From Pseudomonadota bacterium (GTDB lineage Bacteria; Pseudomonadota; Alphaproteobacteria; Sphingomonadales; Sphingomonadaceae), in NCBI GenBank assembly GCA_023392555.1, contig JAEVYW010000217.1, forward strand, positions 1-13,271: a stretch of DNA of 13,271 nt, given 5' to 3'. Position numbers and translations under genes: made by a program. Positions 1-6,919 of the stretch are shown here, in pieces. The notes below the pieces were generated by a model, which saw nothing but the letters and a program-made list of their open reading frames with translations, made no database searches and was not told the origin of the DNA. The stretch's first letter is position 1. Each line of letters opens with the position of its first letter.

Positions 1-174
1 CTGATGGGCGACTTCATCTACTTCGCCTTCACGCTCGGGGTGGCGGTGCAGACCAGCGATGTCGCGATAAGCTCACCGGGCATTCGCAAGGTCGTGACGG
101 CGCATTGCGTCGCCGGCTTCTTCTTCAACCTCGGCGTGCTCGCGCTGACGATCAACGTCCTCGCGACGAGCTAG
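1..174 (+). CDS. DUF1345 family membrane protein, C-terminal end (5' part outside window)
   Basis: Frame 1 is open from the first base to a TAG at 172-174 and encodes the last 57 residues of a protein. It reads GDFIYFAFTLGVAVQTSDV, then a short basic stretch (SSPGIRKVV), then a hydrophobic helix ending NVLATS. The aromatic GDFIYF segment followed by QTSDV and a last membrane helix is the usual C-terminus of DUF1345, a family of small integral membrane proteins of unknown function. The gene is incomplete because the window starts inside it. Its stop codon interlocks with that of the convergent transporter gene in the tetranucleotide CTAG, so no intergenic terminator separates them. The family call rests on a short piece but the match is characteristic. 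Confidence 0.75.
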   Translation: MMGDFIYFAFTLGVAVQTSDVAISSPGIRKVVTAHCVAGFFFNLGVLALTINVLATS

Positions 175-1073
175 GTCGCGGCCTCCAGCGTCGGGCTCGC
201 CTCCTGCGGGCGCCGCGCAGCAAGAATGCAGCCGGCGACGATCATGCAGGCCCCGACGAAGGTGAACAGCGACACATGCTCGTCGAAGACCAGCCAGCCG
301 AACAAGGCGGCCCACAGGAAGGCAGTATATTCGGTAGAGGCGAGGTAGCTCGCCTCCGCCCGGGCATAGGCCCAGGACAGGAGCAGCATCGACATGATCG
401 CGAGCACGGCCGCGAACAGAATGAACGGCCATTGGTCCAGCGGCGGGAACTCGGTCCCGACGAACGGAAGGCCGAATACGAGCACGATCGTGACGATCAG
501 GCTCTGGAAAAAGGTGATTTCACGCGGGTCGGCGACCAGCGCCTGCTGCCGCATGATGATGATGTTGATGGCGTAGAGCGCGGCTGACAGCAGGATCGCT
601 GCGCTGCCGATCAGTGCCTCCCGCCCGATGTCGGCCCGAGCCTGCCCGACGAAAATGACGATGACGCCCGCGAAGGCGATCAAGGAAGCGCCGATGGTCT
701 TTGGTCCGACCTTCTCGTGAAGGATGACGGCTGCCAGGTAGAGCGCGATCAAAGGTGCGATGAAGGCGAAGGCAATCGCTTGCGCCAGCGGCACGCGGCC
801 GATGCCCCAGAAAAACAGGAAGCCCATTGCCGTCGAGACGAGGCCCCGCGCGATGTGGATCCGCATCGTGGAGCGCGACGGCCAGCCCTTCCGCGCCGGA
901 AAATAGACGATCCCCGACAGGCCGATGCCGGCAAGGTTGCGCCAGAACATCGTCGTGAAGGTGCCGATCGCCAGCACCAGCCCCTTCATCACCGCGTCCA
1001 TCCCGGAGAACAGAGCGATGCCGAGCACGCCGACCATGAAGGCGATGACGGGATTGTGCCGGGGCGGGTGCAT
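171..1073 (-). CDS. EamA/DMT-superfamily transporter
   Basis: This 300-residue protein consists of about ten hydrophobic helices in two halves, the normal length and layout of the drug/metabolite transporter (DMT) superfamily with two EamA repeats. Supporting features are the N-terminal helix with FSGMDAVMKG, the RGLVSTAMGFLFFWGI segment, APLIALYLAAVILHEKVG at the end of repeat one and FGWLVFDEHVSLFTFVGA at the matching place in repeat two. Such proteins sit in the inner membrane and export or import small metabolites; the substrate cannot be told from sequence. The ATG at 1071-1073 has a good ribosome site (AAGGGG about six bases upstream), and the start lies only 37 bases after the ispG stop, so the two genes may be co-transcribed. 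Its stop overlaps that of the convergent DUF1345 gene. Confidence 0.9.
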   Translation of the reverse strand: MHPPRHNPVIAFMVGVLGIALFSGMDAVMKGLVLAIGTFTTMFWRNLAGIGLSGIVYFPARKGWPSRSTMRIHIARGLVSTAMGFLFFWGIGRVPLAQAIAFAFIAPLIALYLAAVILHEKVGPKTIGASLIAFAGVIVIFVGQARADIGREALIGSAAILLSAALYAINIIIMRQQALVADPREITFFQSLIVTIVLVFGLPFVGTEFPPLDQWPFILFAAVLAIMSMLLLSWAYARAEASYLASTEYTAFLWAALFGWLVFDEHVSLFTFVGACMIVAGCILAARRPQEASPTLEAAT

Positions 1074-1096
1074 TAGCGCCCCTTAGCAGCCGGCAA

Positions 1097-1112
1097 AGCG
1101 CTGACGAGCGCT
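1097..1112 (-). terminator. Small hairpin at the ispG stop codon (weak terminator or processing signal)
   Basis: AGCGCT, a four-base loop and a second AGCGCT form a perfect 6-bp stem. On the minus strand it is followed by only three T residues. It includes part of the ispG stop codon (1111-1113) and lies between ispG and the transporter gene. The short stem and T run make strong termination unlikely; partial termination or an mRNA-stabilising end is more plausible. Confidence 0.35.
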
Positions 1113-2244
1113 ATTCGGCCGCGTCGAGCGTTTCTGTCGCGGCCGACGCTGCCTCGATCTCCGCGGCCTTGGCCTCCACCAGGCGAACGATGTGATCGAC
1201 CATGTCGGCGTCCTGCACGTGGTGGTCGGTCACGCCCGAAAGATAGACCATGTGCTTGCCCTGGCCGCCGCCGGTGATGCCGATGTCCGTCTCGCGCGCT
1301 TCACCCGGTCCGTTGACCACGCAGCCGAGCACCGAAAGCGACATTGGCGTGCGGATGTGCTGCAGCCGCTCTTCCAGCGTCTGGACGGTGCGGATCACGT
1401 CGAAGCCTTGCCGAGCGCAACTGGGGCAAGACACGACGCGGACGCCACGGTTGCGGATACCGAGTGCCTTCAGGATCTCATAGCCGACGCGGACTTCCTC
1501 TTCCGGCTCCGCCGAAAGCGAGACGCGGATGGTGTCGCCGATCCCGGCCCACAGGAGCGAGCCGATGCCGATCGAGGACTTCACCGTCCCGCCGATCAGC
1601 CCGCCGGCCTCGGTAATTCCGAGGTGAAGCGGGCAATCCACGGCTTCCGCAAGCTGATGATAAGCGGCGACCGCGAGGAACACGTCCGACGCCTTCACCG
1701 CCACCTTATATTCGCGGAAACCGTGGTCCTCGAGGATTCGGATGTGGTCGAGTGCACTTTCGACGAGCGCCTCCGGACAGGGCTCGCCGTACTTTTCCAG
1801 CAGGTCCTTCTCGAGGCTTCCGGCATTCACACCGATGCGGATGGCGCAGCCGTTGGCGCGGGCGGCGGCGATGACTTCCTTCACCCGCTCTTCGGAGCCG
1901 ATGTTGCCCGGGTTGATTCGCAGGCAGGCGGCGCCGGCGTCAGCCGCTTCCAGGGCTCGCTTATAGTGGAAGTGGATGTCGGCAACGATCGGCACGTTGG
2001 CCGCGCGTACGATTTCCTTCAGCGCGGTCGTGCTTTCGACGTCGGGGCAGGACACGCGAATGATGTCGACGCCCGCCTCCTCGCAGCGGCGAATCTGGTC
2101 GATCGTCGCGCGCGCGTCGGCGGTCGGCGTGTTTGTCATCGTCTGGACGCTGACCGGCGCGTCTCCGCCAACGGCAACGGAGCCGACCATGATTTGGCGG
2201 GAGGGGCGGCGTTCGATCGTTCGCCACGGACGAATTGAGGACAT
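1111..2244 (-). CDS. ispG: 4-hydroxy-3-methylbut-2-en-1-yl diphosphate synthase
   Basis: IspG (GcpE) converts 2-C-methyl-D-erythritol 2,4-cyclodiphosphate to HMBPP, the penultimate step of the cytosolic MEP isoprenoid pathway. The 377-residue product has the normal bacterial length: an N-terminal TIM-barrel part ([38 protein letters not shown]) and a C-terminal iron-sulfur part. The [4Fe-4S] ligands are visible as CPSC (C273, C276) and [10 protein letters not shown] (C308 and E315), all intact. An outer TTG at 2280 would add 12 residues, but the ATG at 2242-2244 fits the family start MSSIRPW and the position of the promoter. No Shine-Dalgarno sequence precedes it; a -10-like TATATG ends seven bases upstream, so translation may be leaderless. 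The downstream neighbour is a transporter gene on the same strand. Confidence 0.97.
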   Translation of the reverse strand: MSSIRPWRTIERRPSRQIMVGSVAVGGDAPVSVQTMTNTPTADARATIDQIRRCEEAGVDIIRVSCPDVESTTALKEIVRAANVPIVADIHFHYKRALEAADAGAACLRINPGNIGSEERVKEVIAAARANGCAIRIGVNAGSLEKDLLEKYGEPCPEALVESALDHIRILEDHGFREYKVAVKASDVFLAVAAYHQLAEAVDCPLHLGITEAGGLIGGTVKSSIGIGSLLWAGIGDTIRVSLSAEPEEEVRVGYEILKALGIRNRGVRVVSCPSCARQGFDVIRTVQTLEERLQHIRTPMSLSVLGCVVNGPGEARETDIGITGGGQGKHMVYLSGVTDHHVQDADMVDHIVRLVEAKAAEIEAASAATETLDAAE

Positions 2245-2280
2245 GGCGACGCATATAAGGTGAAGGGGCCGAAGGGCCAA
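2245..2280 (-). promoter_or_regulatory. Predicted ispG promoter, leaderless type
   Basis: Reading the minus strand, TTGGCC (2280-2275) and TATATG (2257-2252) are separated by exactly 17 bases. The -10 box ends seven bases before the A of the ispG ATG, so transcription would begin at or next to the start codon. The -35 is weak (TTGGCC against TTGACA) and the -10 fair. This fits the absence of a ribosome-binding site. It is a prediction from pattern only. Confidence 0.45.
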
Positions 2281-2318
2281 GCGAGCCTTAAGACCTGAGT
2301 CGCGTCAATTAATCGAAG

Positions 2319-4541
2319 ATGCTAAAGCGCTTAACGCTAACGCGGGGGCGCGGCATGAACCTTCTCGCCCGACCGTCGGAATGGATTCGGTCTGAGGCCA
2401 AGTCGGACAGCGGAACGCCTTTCGCGGGCGGCCCACAGCACTACTTCGCGTTCCTGAGCTACAGCCACCGCGACGCGGCGATGGCCAAATGGCTGCACCG
2501 CGAGCTTGAGAGCTTCACCGTCCCCAAGCATCTTGTCGGGCGAATCACCGAGCATGGCGCGGTCCCGCGCCGGCTGACCCCGATATTCCGCGATCTCGGC
2601 GAATTGCCCGCGTCGGACGATCTCGGCCACGAAATCCGAGCCGCGCTCACTGCGTCGCGATACCTCATCGTCCTGTGCTCCCCGTCGGCAGCGAAGTCGT
2701 TCTGGACCAACGCCGAGATCGAGGTCTTCAAGCGCGTCCGGCCCGAAGGCTGCGTGCTTGCCGCGATCTGCGAGGGCGAGCCGTTCACCAACGACGTCCC
2801 GGGCCGCGAGCACGAAGAGTGCCTGCCCAAGGCTCTGCGCTGCAAATATGACAAGCGGGGGCGGCAGACCGGCAAGCGCGCGGAGCCCTTGGGCGCGGAC
2901 CTGCGCCAGCCGGGAGAGATGCGGCGGTTGGGCTTCCTAAAGCTCGTCGCGGGAATGCTCGGGGTCGGCCTCGACGATCTCGTCCGCCGCGACACGGTCC
3001 GCCGTCACCAGCGCATGGCGATCCTGGCGTCCGTCTCGCTCTTCGGAATGATCGTGACCAGCGGCCTCGCAGTGACCGCGATCCAGGGCCGCGATGCAGC
3101 GCGCGACCAGCGCCGCGAGGCCGAGGGGCTGGTCGGCTTCATGCTCGGCGACCTGCGCAAGAAGCTCGAGCCGCTCGGCCGCCTGGACGTGCTCGACTCG
3201 GTCGGTGCTCGAGCGCTCGCTTATTACGAGAAGCAGGACAAGGCGGCCCTGTCCGACGAAAGCCTCGCCCAGCGTGCGAGCGCCCTCACTTTGCTGGGCG
3301 AGATCGCCAACACGCGGGGTGACCTCGACACTGCCCTTAGGCTTTACCGCGAGGCGTTCGAAAGCACTGCCGAGAGCCTGAGGCGGGATCCGGGCAATGC
3401 CCAGCGCATGTTCGACCACGCCCAGAACGTGTTCTGGGTCGGTTTCATCGACTGGCAGCAGGGGCGGCTGCCCCGAGCGGAATCGGGGATGCGCCAGTAT
3501 CAGAAGCTCGCGCAGGGCATGCTCCGGGCCGAGCCGGACAATCCGCAGTACCGGCTCGAACAATCCTACGCGAACAGCAGCCTCGGTACGATCCTGATGG
3601 AGGAGCATCGCTATCGTGAGGCTGGAGCCATCTTCGGTCGCGAACTGGCGGCGAGCGAGGCGCTGCTGTCGTCGGAACCCGGCAACCCGAAATACCAGGA
3701 CCGCATGGTCGAGGCACTTGCCTGGCTGGGCGACGCGCGTGAGAAAACCGGCGACCTCGAGGACGCAATCGCCCAGCGAGAGCGCCAGATCAGCTTCATC
3801 CAGCAGCTCTCGACGGTGCGGCCCGAGGATACCGAACTCAAACGCAAGCTGATGACCGCAGAGAGGGTGATGGGCCGGCTCGCGGCCGCGCGGGGCGATT
3901 CGAAGACTGGGCTCGAACGGCTCGGCAAGGCCTCGGCGATAGGCGAAGAGCTCATGAGGACCGAGCCCGGCAACACCGAATGGGCGCAATATGCCGCGCA
4001 GAGCACTCTGGAGCTCGGCAGTCTTCAGCTTGCTCTAGGGGATCAGGAGGCGGCGGGCGTGTCTGCTCGAGCGGGATGCGATCTGGGAAGCCGGCTGCTC
4101 CAGCGTGACACCAGCGTCGCCATGTGGCGCGCCGAGATGAGGGGGCAGTGTCTGCGGCTGCGAGCCCGGATCGCCCTCGCCCAAAACGCTCCGGAAGAAG
4201 CCCGTGCACTCACCGATCAATATGTGGCGATCGCCAAGCAAGAGGTCGCCCGGACCCGCACGCCAGATACGCTGATCGCCTTTACGACCGCCGAAACCCT
4301 GCGCGGCGATGTAGCCGCCCGGCTGGGCGATCGCGCCGGTGCTGAGCTAGCGTGGCAGGCAGCGCTGGCGGCTTGGCCCGGCCGGATCGAACTCATACCA
4401 AGCGAGATGGCGCTTCAGATGACGTTGCTGGAGCGGCTCGGCCGCAAGCCGGAGGCCGGCGCGATCGGCTCTCGTCTGGCGGCCATGGGCTATCGTCACC
4501 CCGACTACATGTCTGAACGAAAGCGGGTCGCGGGAGCATAG
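2319..4541 (+). CDS. Membrane-anchored TIR-domain protein with 48-residue helical (TPR-like) repeats
   Basis: The 740-residue protein has three parts. Residues 41-180 are a TIR domain: strand and box 1 (YFAFLSYSHRD), a FRDLGELPASDDLG loop, YLIVLCSPSAAKSFW and then W129-TNA-E133, which matches the WxxxE position of the catalytic glutamate in NAD-cleaving TIR domains. Residues about 232-254 form one membrane helix. Residues 313-690 are TPR-like helical repeats with a strict 48-residue period. If the TIR domain is cytoplasmic, the repeats would face the periplasm. TIR domains either cut NAD or act as adaptors; the conserved glutamate favours enzyme. The ATG at 2319 is the first possible start but lacks a ribosome site; an ATG at 2355 follows GGGGGCG with good spacing and would remove 12 residues. 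It leads a plus-strand block with the small anchored protein and the SLOG protein, flanked by minus-strand genes. TIR and repeats are clear; role unproven. Confidence 0.85.
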   Translation: MLKRLTLTRGRGMNLLARPSEWIRSEAKSDSGTPFAGGPQHYFAFLSYSHRDAAMAKWLHRELESFTVPKHLVGRITEHGAVPRRLTPIFRDLGELPASDDLGHEIRAALTASRYLIVLCSPSAAKSFWTNAEIEVFKRVRPEGCVLAAICEGEPFTNDVPGREHEECLPKALRCKYDKRGRQTGKRAEPLGADLRQPGEMRRLGFLKLVAGMLGVGLDDLVRRDTVRRHQRMAILASVSLFGMIVTSGLAVTAIQGRDAARDQRREAEGLVGFMLGDLRKKLEPLGRLDVLDSVGARALAYYEKQDKAALSDESLAQRASALTLLGEIANTRGDLDTALRLYREAFESTAESLRRDPGNAQRMFDHAQNVFWVGFIDWQQGRLPRAESGMRQYQKLAQGMLRAEPDNPQYRLEQSYANSSLGTILMEEHRYREAGAIFGRELAASEALLSSEPGNPKYQDRMVEALAWLGDAREKTGDLEDAIAQRERQISFIQQLSTVRPEDTELKRKLMTAERVMGRLAAARGDSKTGLERLGKASAIGEELMRTEPGNTEWAQYAAQSTLELGSLQLALGDQEAAGVSARAGCDLGSRLLQRDTSVAMWRAEMRGQCLRLRARIALAQNAPEEARALTDQYVAIAKQEVARTRTPDTLIAFTTAETLRGDVAARLGDRAGAELAWQAALAAWPGRIELIPSEMALQMTLLERLGRKPEAGAIGSRLAAMGYRHPDYMSERKRVAGA
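3255..4118 (+). repeat. Six in-frame coding repeats of 48 codons (144 bases) in the TIR gene
   Basis: Within residues 313-600 the same landmarks recur every 48 residues exactly. A glycine of the first helix pair falls at 327, 375, 423, 471, 519 and 567. Each unit closes with an acidic-proline type turn (DPGN, EPDN, EPGN, RPED, EPGN, then RDTS) at 357, 405, 453, 501, 549 and 597. Sequence identity between units is otherwise low, so this is an old protein-level repeat and not a DNA tandem repeat. The period is longer than the canonical 34 of TPR and suggests a third helix or long second helix per unit. A degenerate seventh unit may follow to about residue 690. Confidence 0.8.
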
Positions 4542-4582
4542 CGCGCGAGACTTCGAGTGGGGGCTGTTGAAGGGGGCAAGAG

Positions 4583-5065
4583 ATGGAAGAGAGTTCGATC
4601 GGATTGACTGCCGCCATTGTGGTCGGAGTCGCTGCGGTTGCCATTTTTGCCCTGTGGCGTGGGCTTAGATCAGGAGCAGGAGCACGCATCATGAGCCGAG
4701 ACGTGGACGTCGAAGAGAATGGGGGCGAGTGGGAGATCGATAGCAAGAAAGCAAAAGACTCCGTCATCGACTTTCCGAAGGGCGAGAAGGACATCGAGGT
4801 GAAGTTCAAGCTCAAGGGCGACACGGCGAAAAGATTTCGCTTCGACACTGACGATCCGATCTGGGTCCACGAGAACAATCAGAAGCAATGTCCGCCGAAG
4901 GACTCGACCAATAAGCAGATCACCGTGGAAGACTGCACGGATAAGGTGCTCACATTGAAGAACACCAACGAGGACCCTTCTACTCTGCGCTATCAGCTGA
5001 ACCTCATCGATAGCGGAGGGCATCGGGTTGTATGCGACCCGGAAATCAGGAACGGCGGCCGCTGA
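4583..5065 (+). CDS. Small membrane-anchored protein of unknown function, probable beta domain
   Basis: I do not recognise this 160-residue protein. It has an N-terminal membrane helix (residues about 7-25), a short basic stretch (R26, R29, R35), and a charged domain of about 120 residues rich in Lys, Asp and Glu with alternating beta-strand patterns (DIEVKFKLKG, KRFRFDTDD, YQLNLIDSGG) and three cysteines (C103, C118, C151). It ends CDPEIRNGGR. The acidic N-terminus and basic residues after the helix would by the positive-inside rule put the domain in the cytoplasm, but this is not firm. A good ribosome site (AAGGGGG) precedes the ATG, which starts 41 bases after the TIR gene stop. A second ATG at 4691 has its own AGGAG site and would give a 124-residue soluble form. 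GC over 4741-4980 is 124 of 240 (52%), lower than the neighbours. Position suggests a partner of the TIR and SLOG proteins. Confidence 0.75.
   Translation: MEESSIGLTAAIVVGVAAVAIFALWRGLRSGAGARIMSRDVDVEENGGEWEIDSKKAKDSVIDFPKGEKDIEVKFKLKGDTAKRFRFDTDDPIWVHENNQKQCPPKDSTNKQITVEDCTDKVLTLKNTNEDPSTLRYQLNLIDSGGHRVVCDPEIRNGGR
4669..4693 (+). promoter_or_regulatory. Internal ribosome site and ATG inside the small anchored gene
   Basis: Two AGGAG motifs lie just upstream of the in-frame ATG at 4691-4693, the nearer one eight bases away, which is ideal spacing. Initiation here would skip the membrane helix and basic stretch and produce a 124-residue soluble domain starting MSRDVDVEEN. The motif may be chance, since it also encodes residues SGAGA in the reading frame. 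Confidence 0.35.
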
Positions 5066-5119
5066 GCGAAGGGCCTGCCGATTACAGCTCCAGAGCGAAA
5101 TCTAACGGCCGAGCGGCGG

Positions 5120-6919
5120 GTGCGTGATCATCCGCCCGCGCTACCGTTCGTGCTGTCGGTGGGCATTACCGGTCATCGCTCCGAGGCGATCCCGGCCGAT
5201 GCCATCGACACCATCTGCGAGCGGCTGAAGGAGATCCTGGAAAGGCTTGCGGCACAGGCGGGCGAGATTCATCGCTCTGAGACCGCATTCTTCGGCCCCG
5301 AAGCACCGCGTCTGGTCTTCATTTCGGCGCTCGCCGATGGCGCCGACCAGGTCGGTGCCGAGATCGCGCTGGCATTGGGCTATGAGCTTCACGCGATCCT
5401 TCCATTCGGGCGCGAGCGTTATCGAAGCGAGCTGGCCAGCGACGTTGCTCGCGAACGGTTCGATTACCTTCTGAACTGTGCGGTCGGCGTCCTGGAGCTT
5501 CCCGGCGGGCCGGACGATGCGCTCCAGCCCTACGTTATGGCGGGGCTGGCGACGGTCGCGCAGAGCGACGTGCTGATTGCCGTTTGGGACAGCCTCCCGC
5601 CGCGGGGCCGGGGCGGCACGGCCGAGGTGGTCGATGTCGCCGTGCGCAAGGCCAAGCCGGTCATTCGCATCCCGGTCGATCCGGCGGTGAGCCTCGATCT
5701 ACGATGGGGCGCGTTCGAACCATCGTTCGTCACCGATGCGAGCGACCCAGCGACCATCCGGAATTATTCGGCGGATGAGCTCAGTGCCGTCGTCAGGCGC
5801 ATTGTCGCGCCTCCCATGGACTCGCGGGAGCGCGCCTTCATCCTCGAATTTCTCGGCGAGCACCGGCGGCCGTGGAAGCTTCGGATCGAGTATCCGCTGC
5901 TCCTCGCGGTGGCGGGCATCACCCGGGTCAAGCGCCGTCACTGGCGTGCCGACCAGTCGGTCGCCGAAACGCATGAGGAGTGGCAGCAATTCCGCGAAGC
6001 GTGCGACGAAGCGGATGCCGTCGCGGCGCCGCTGGCCCGGCTGGAGCGATCGTACGAATGGGCCGACAGTCTCGCAGGGCATTTCGCCCAGTCGTTCCGA
6101 AGCGGGCACGTGTTCAACTTCGTCCTCGGCGCCATCGCGGTGCTGCTGGGGACGCTCAACCTGGTCCTGCCGCGCATCGCGATCTTCCTCGAGGTCAGCC
6201 TGTTCCTGGTCGTCCTTGCGATCCTCGCGAACACATGGGCGGCGAACCAACTCGACTGGCACCGGCGCTGGCTCGACTATCGCCAGCTGGCCGAGCGGCT
6301 GCGGCCGATGCGCAGCCTCAAGCTGCTGGGCGTTGCAGCGCCCGACGCGCCGGGGACGGACGCCAACCCGGTCTGCCAGCGTTGGATCGAATGGTATTGC
6401 GCCGCCGTGTGGCGAGCGATCGGCTGCCCGATCGGGCATATCGACGCGCCTCGGCTCGGGGCGGTGACGAAGACGATCGCGGACAATGAGATCGAACCCC
6501 AGGTCGCCTATCACCACAAGGCTGCCCGGCAAGTCGCCCGCCTCGATCATCGGCTAGGGGTCTTGGGCTTTTCGATCTTTACGCTGGCGCTGGCTTCGAG
6601 TGCGGTGCTGCTGACCGGTTTCGTTGTGGCGCCCGACTGGGTGCACGACAATTACAATTGGTTCACGGTCATATCGGCCGGCCTGCCCGCAATCGGCACC
6701 GCCGTTGTCGGCATCCGCGTGCAAGGCGACCATTCCGCAAGCGCGATCCGCTCAGAGCAGACTGCGATCGTCCTCGGCCAGATCGGAAAGCGCCTGGCCG
6801 CCGAGCGGTCGAGCCTGGTGCGCGCCGCAGACCTAACCGAACAGGCCGCACGCGCAATGCTGAGCGACCTCGACGAATGGCGGCTGCTCAATCAGCAGCA
6901 CGATCTGTCGGTCGGCTAG
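5120..6919 (+). CDS. SLOG-domain protein with two pairs of membrane helices (SLATT-like effector)
   Basis: The 599-residue protein begins with a Rossmann-like SLOG domain (residues about 10-230): GITGHR at 15-20, SALADGADQ at 69-77, a central strand VLIAVWD and GRGGTAEVV at 163-171, the places where SLOG/LOG folds bind nucleotide ligands. Then come helix pair one (331-350 and 354-371), a helical segment with WLDYRQLAERLR (384-395), helix pair two (481-502 and 514-533) and a helical cytoplasmic tail. Paired helices followed by a soluble helix resemble the SLATT (SMODS- and SLOG-associating 2TM) effectors, here apparently in tandem. Such proteins are thought to sense a nucleotide and disturb the membrane. 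The start is a GTG at 5120 with no clear ribosome site, 54 bases after the stop of the previous gene and in the same frame, so coupling is likely. Its stop interlocks with the convergent gene at CTAG. Domain call firm, effector role inferred. Confidence 0.85.
   Translation: MRDHPPALPFVLSVGITGHRSEAIPADAIDTICERLKEILERLAAQAGEIHRSETAFFGPEAPRLVFISALADGADQVGAEIALALGYELHAILPFGRERYRSELASDVARERFDYLLNCAVGVLELPGGPDDALQPYVMAGLATVAQSDVLIAVWDSLPPRGRGGTAEVVDVAVRKAKPVIRIPVDPAVSLDLRWGAFEPSFVTDASDPATIRNYSADELSAVVRRIVAPPMDSRERAFILEFLGEHRRPWKLRIEYPLLLAVAGITRVKRRHWRADQSVAETHEEWQQFREACDEADAVAAPLARLERSYEWADSLAGHFAQSFRSGHVFNFVLGAIAVLLGTLNLVLPRIAIFLEVSLFLVVLAILANTWAANQLDWHRRWLDYRQLAERLRPMRSLKLLGVAAPDAPGTDANPVCQRWIEWYCAAVWRAIGCPIGHIDAPRLGAVTKTIADNEIEPQVAYHHKAARQVARLDHRLGVLGFSIFTLALASSAVLLTGFVVAPDWVHDNYNWFTVISAGLPAIGTAVVGIRVQGDHSASAIRSEQTAIVLGQIGKRLAAERSSLVRAADLTEQAARAMLSDLDEWRLLNQQHDLSVG

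Noticed and set aside
1192..2238. Long plus-strand open frame opposite ispG (348 codons)
   Set aside because: Shadow of ispG in high-GC DNA; composition is Arg/Asp/Ala-rich with no recognisable domain.
2937..3989. Minus-strand open frame of 350 codons opposite the TIR gene
   Set aside because: Antisense of a well-supported repeat protein; no family features and no ribosome site noted.
5699..6550. Minus-strand open frame of 283 codons opposite the SLOG gene
   Set aside because: Antisense of the membrane segments; Arg/Pro-rich text typical of shadow frames.
2319..6919. Prophage or insertion-sequence origin of the TIR/SLOG block
   Set aside because: No integrase, transposase, terminal repeats or tRNA attachment site can be seen at its edges; insertion is suggested only by strand and content.
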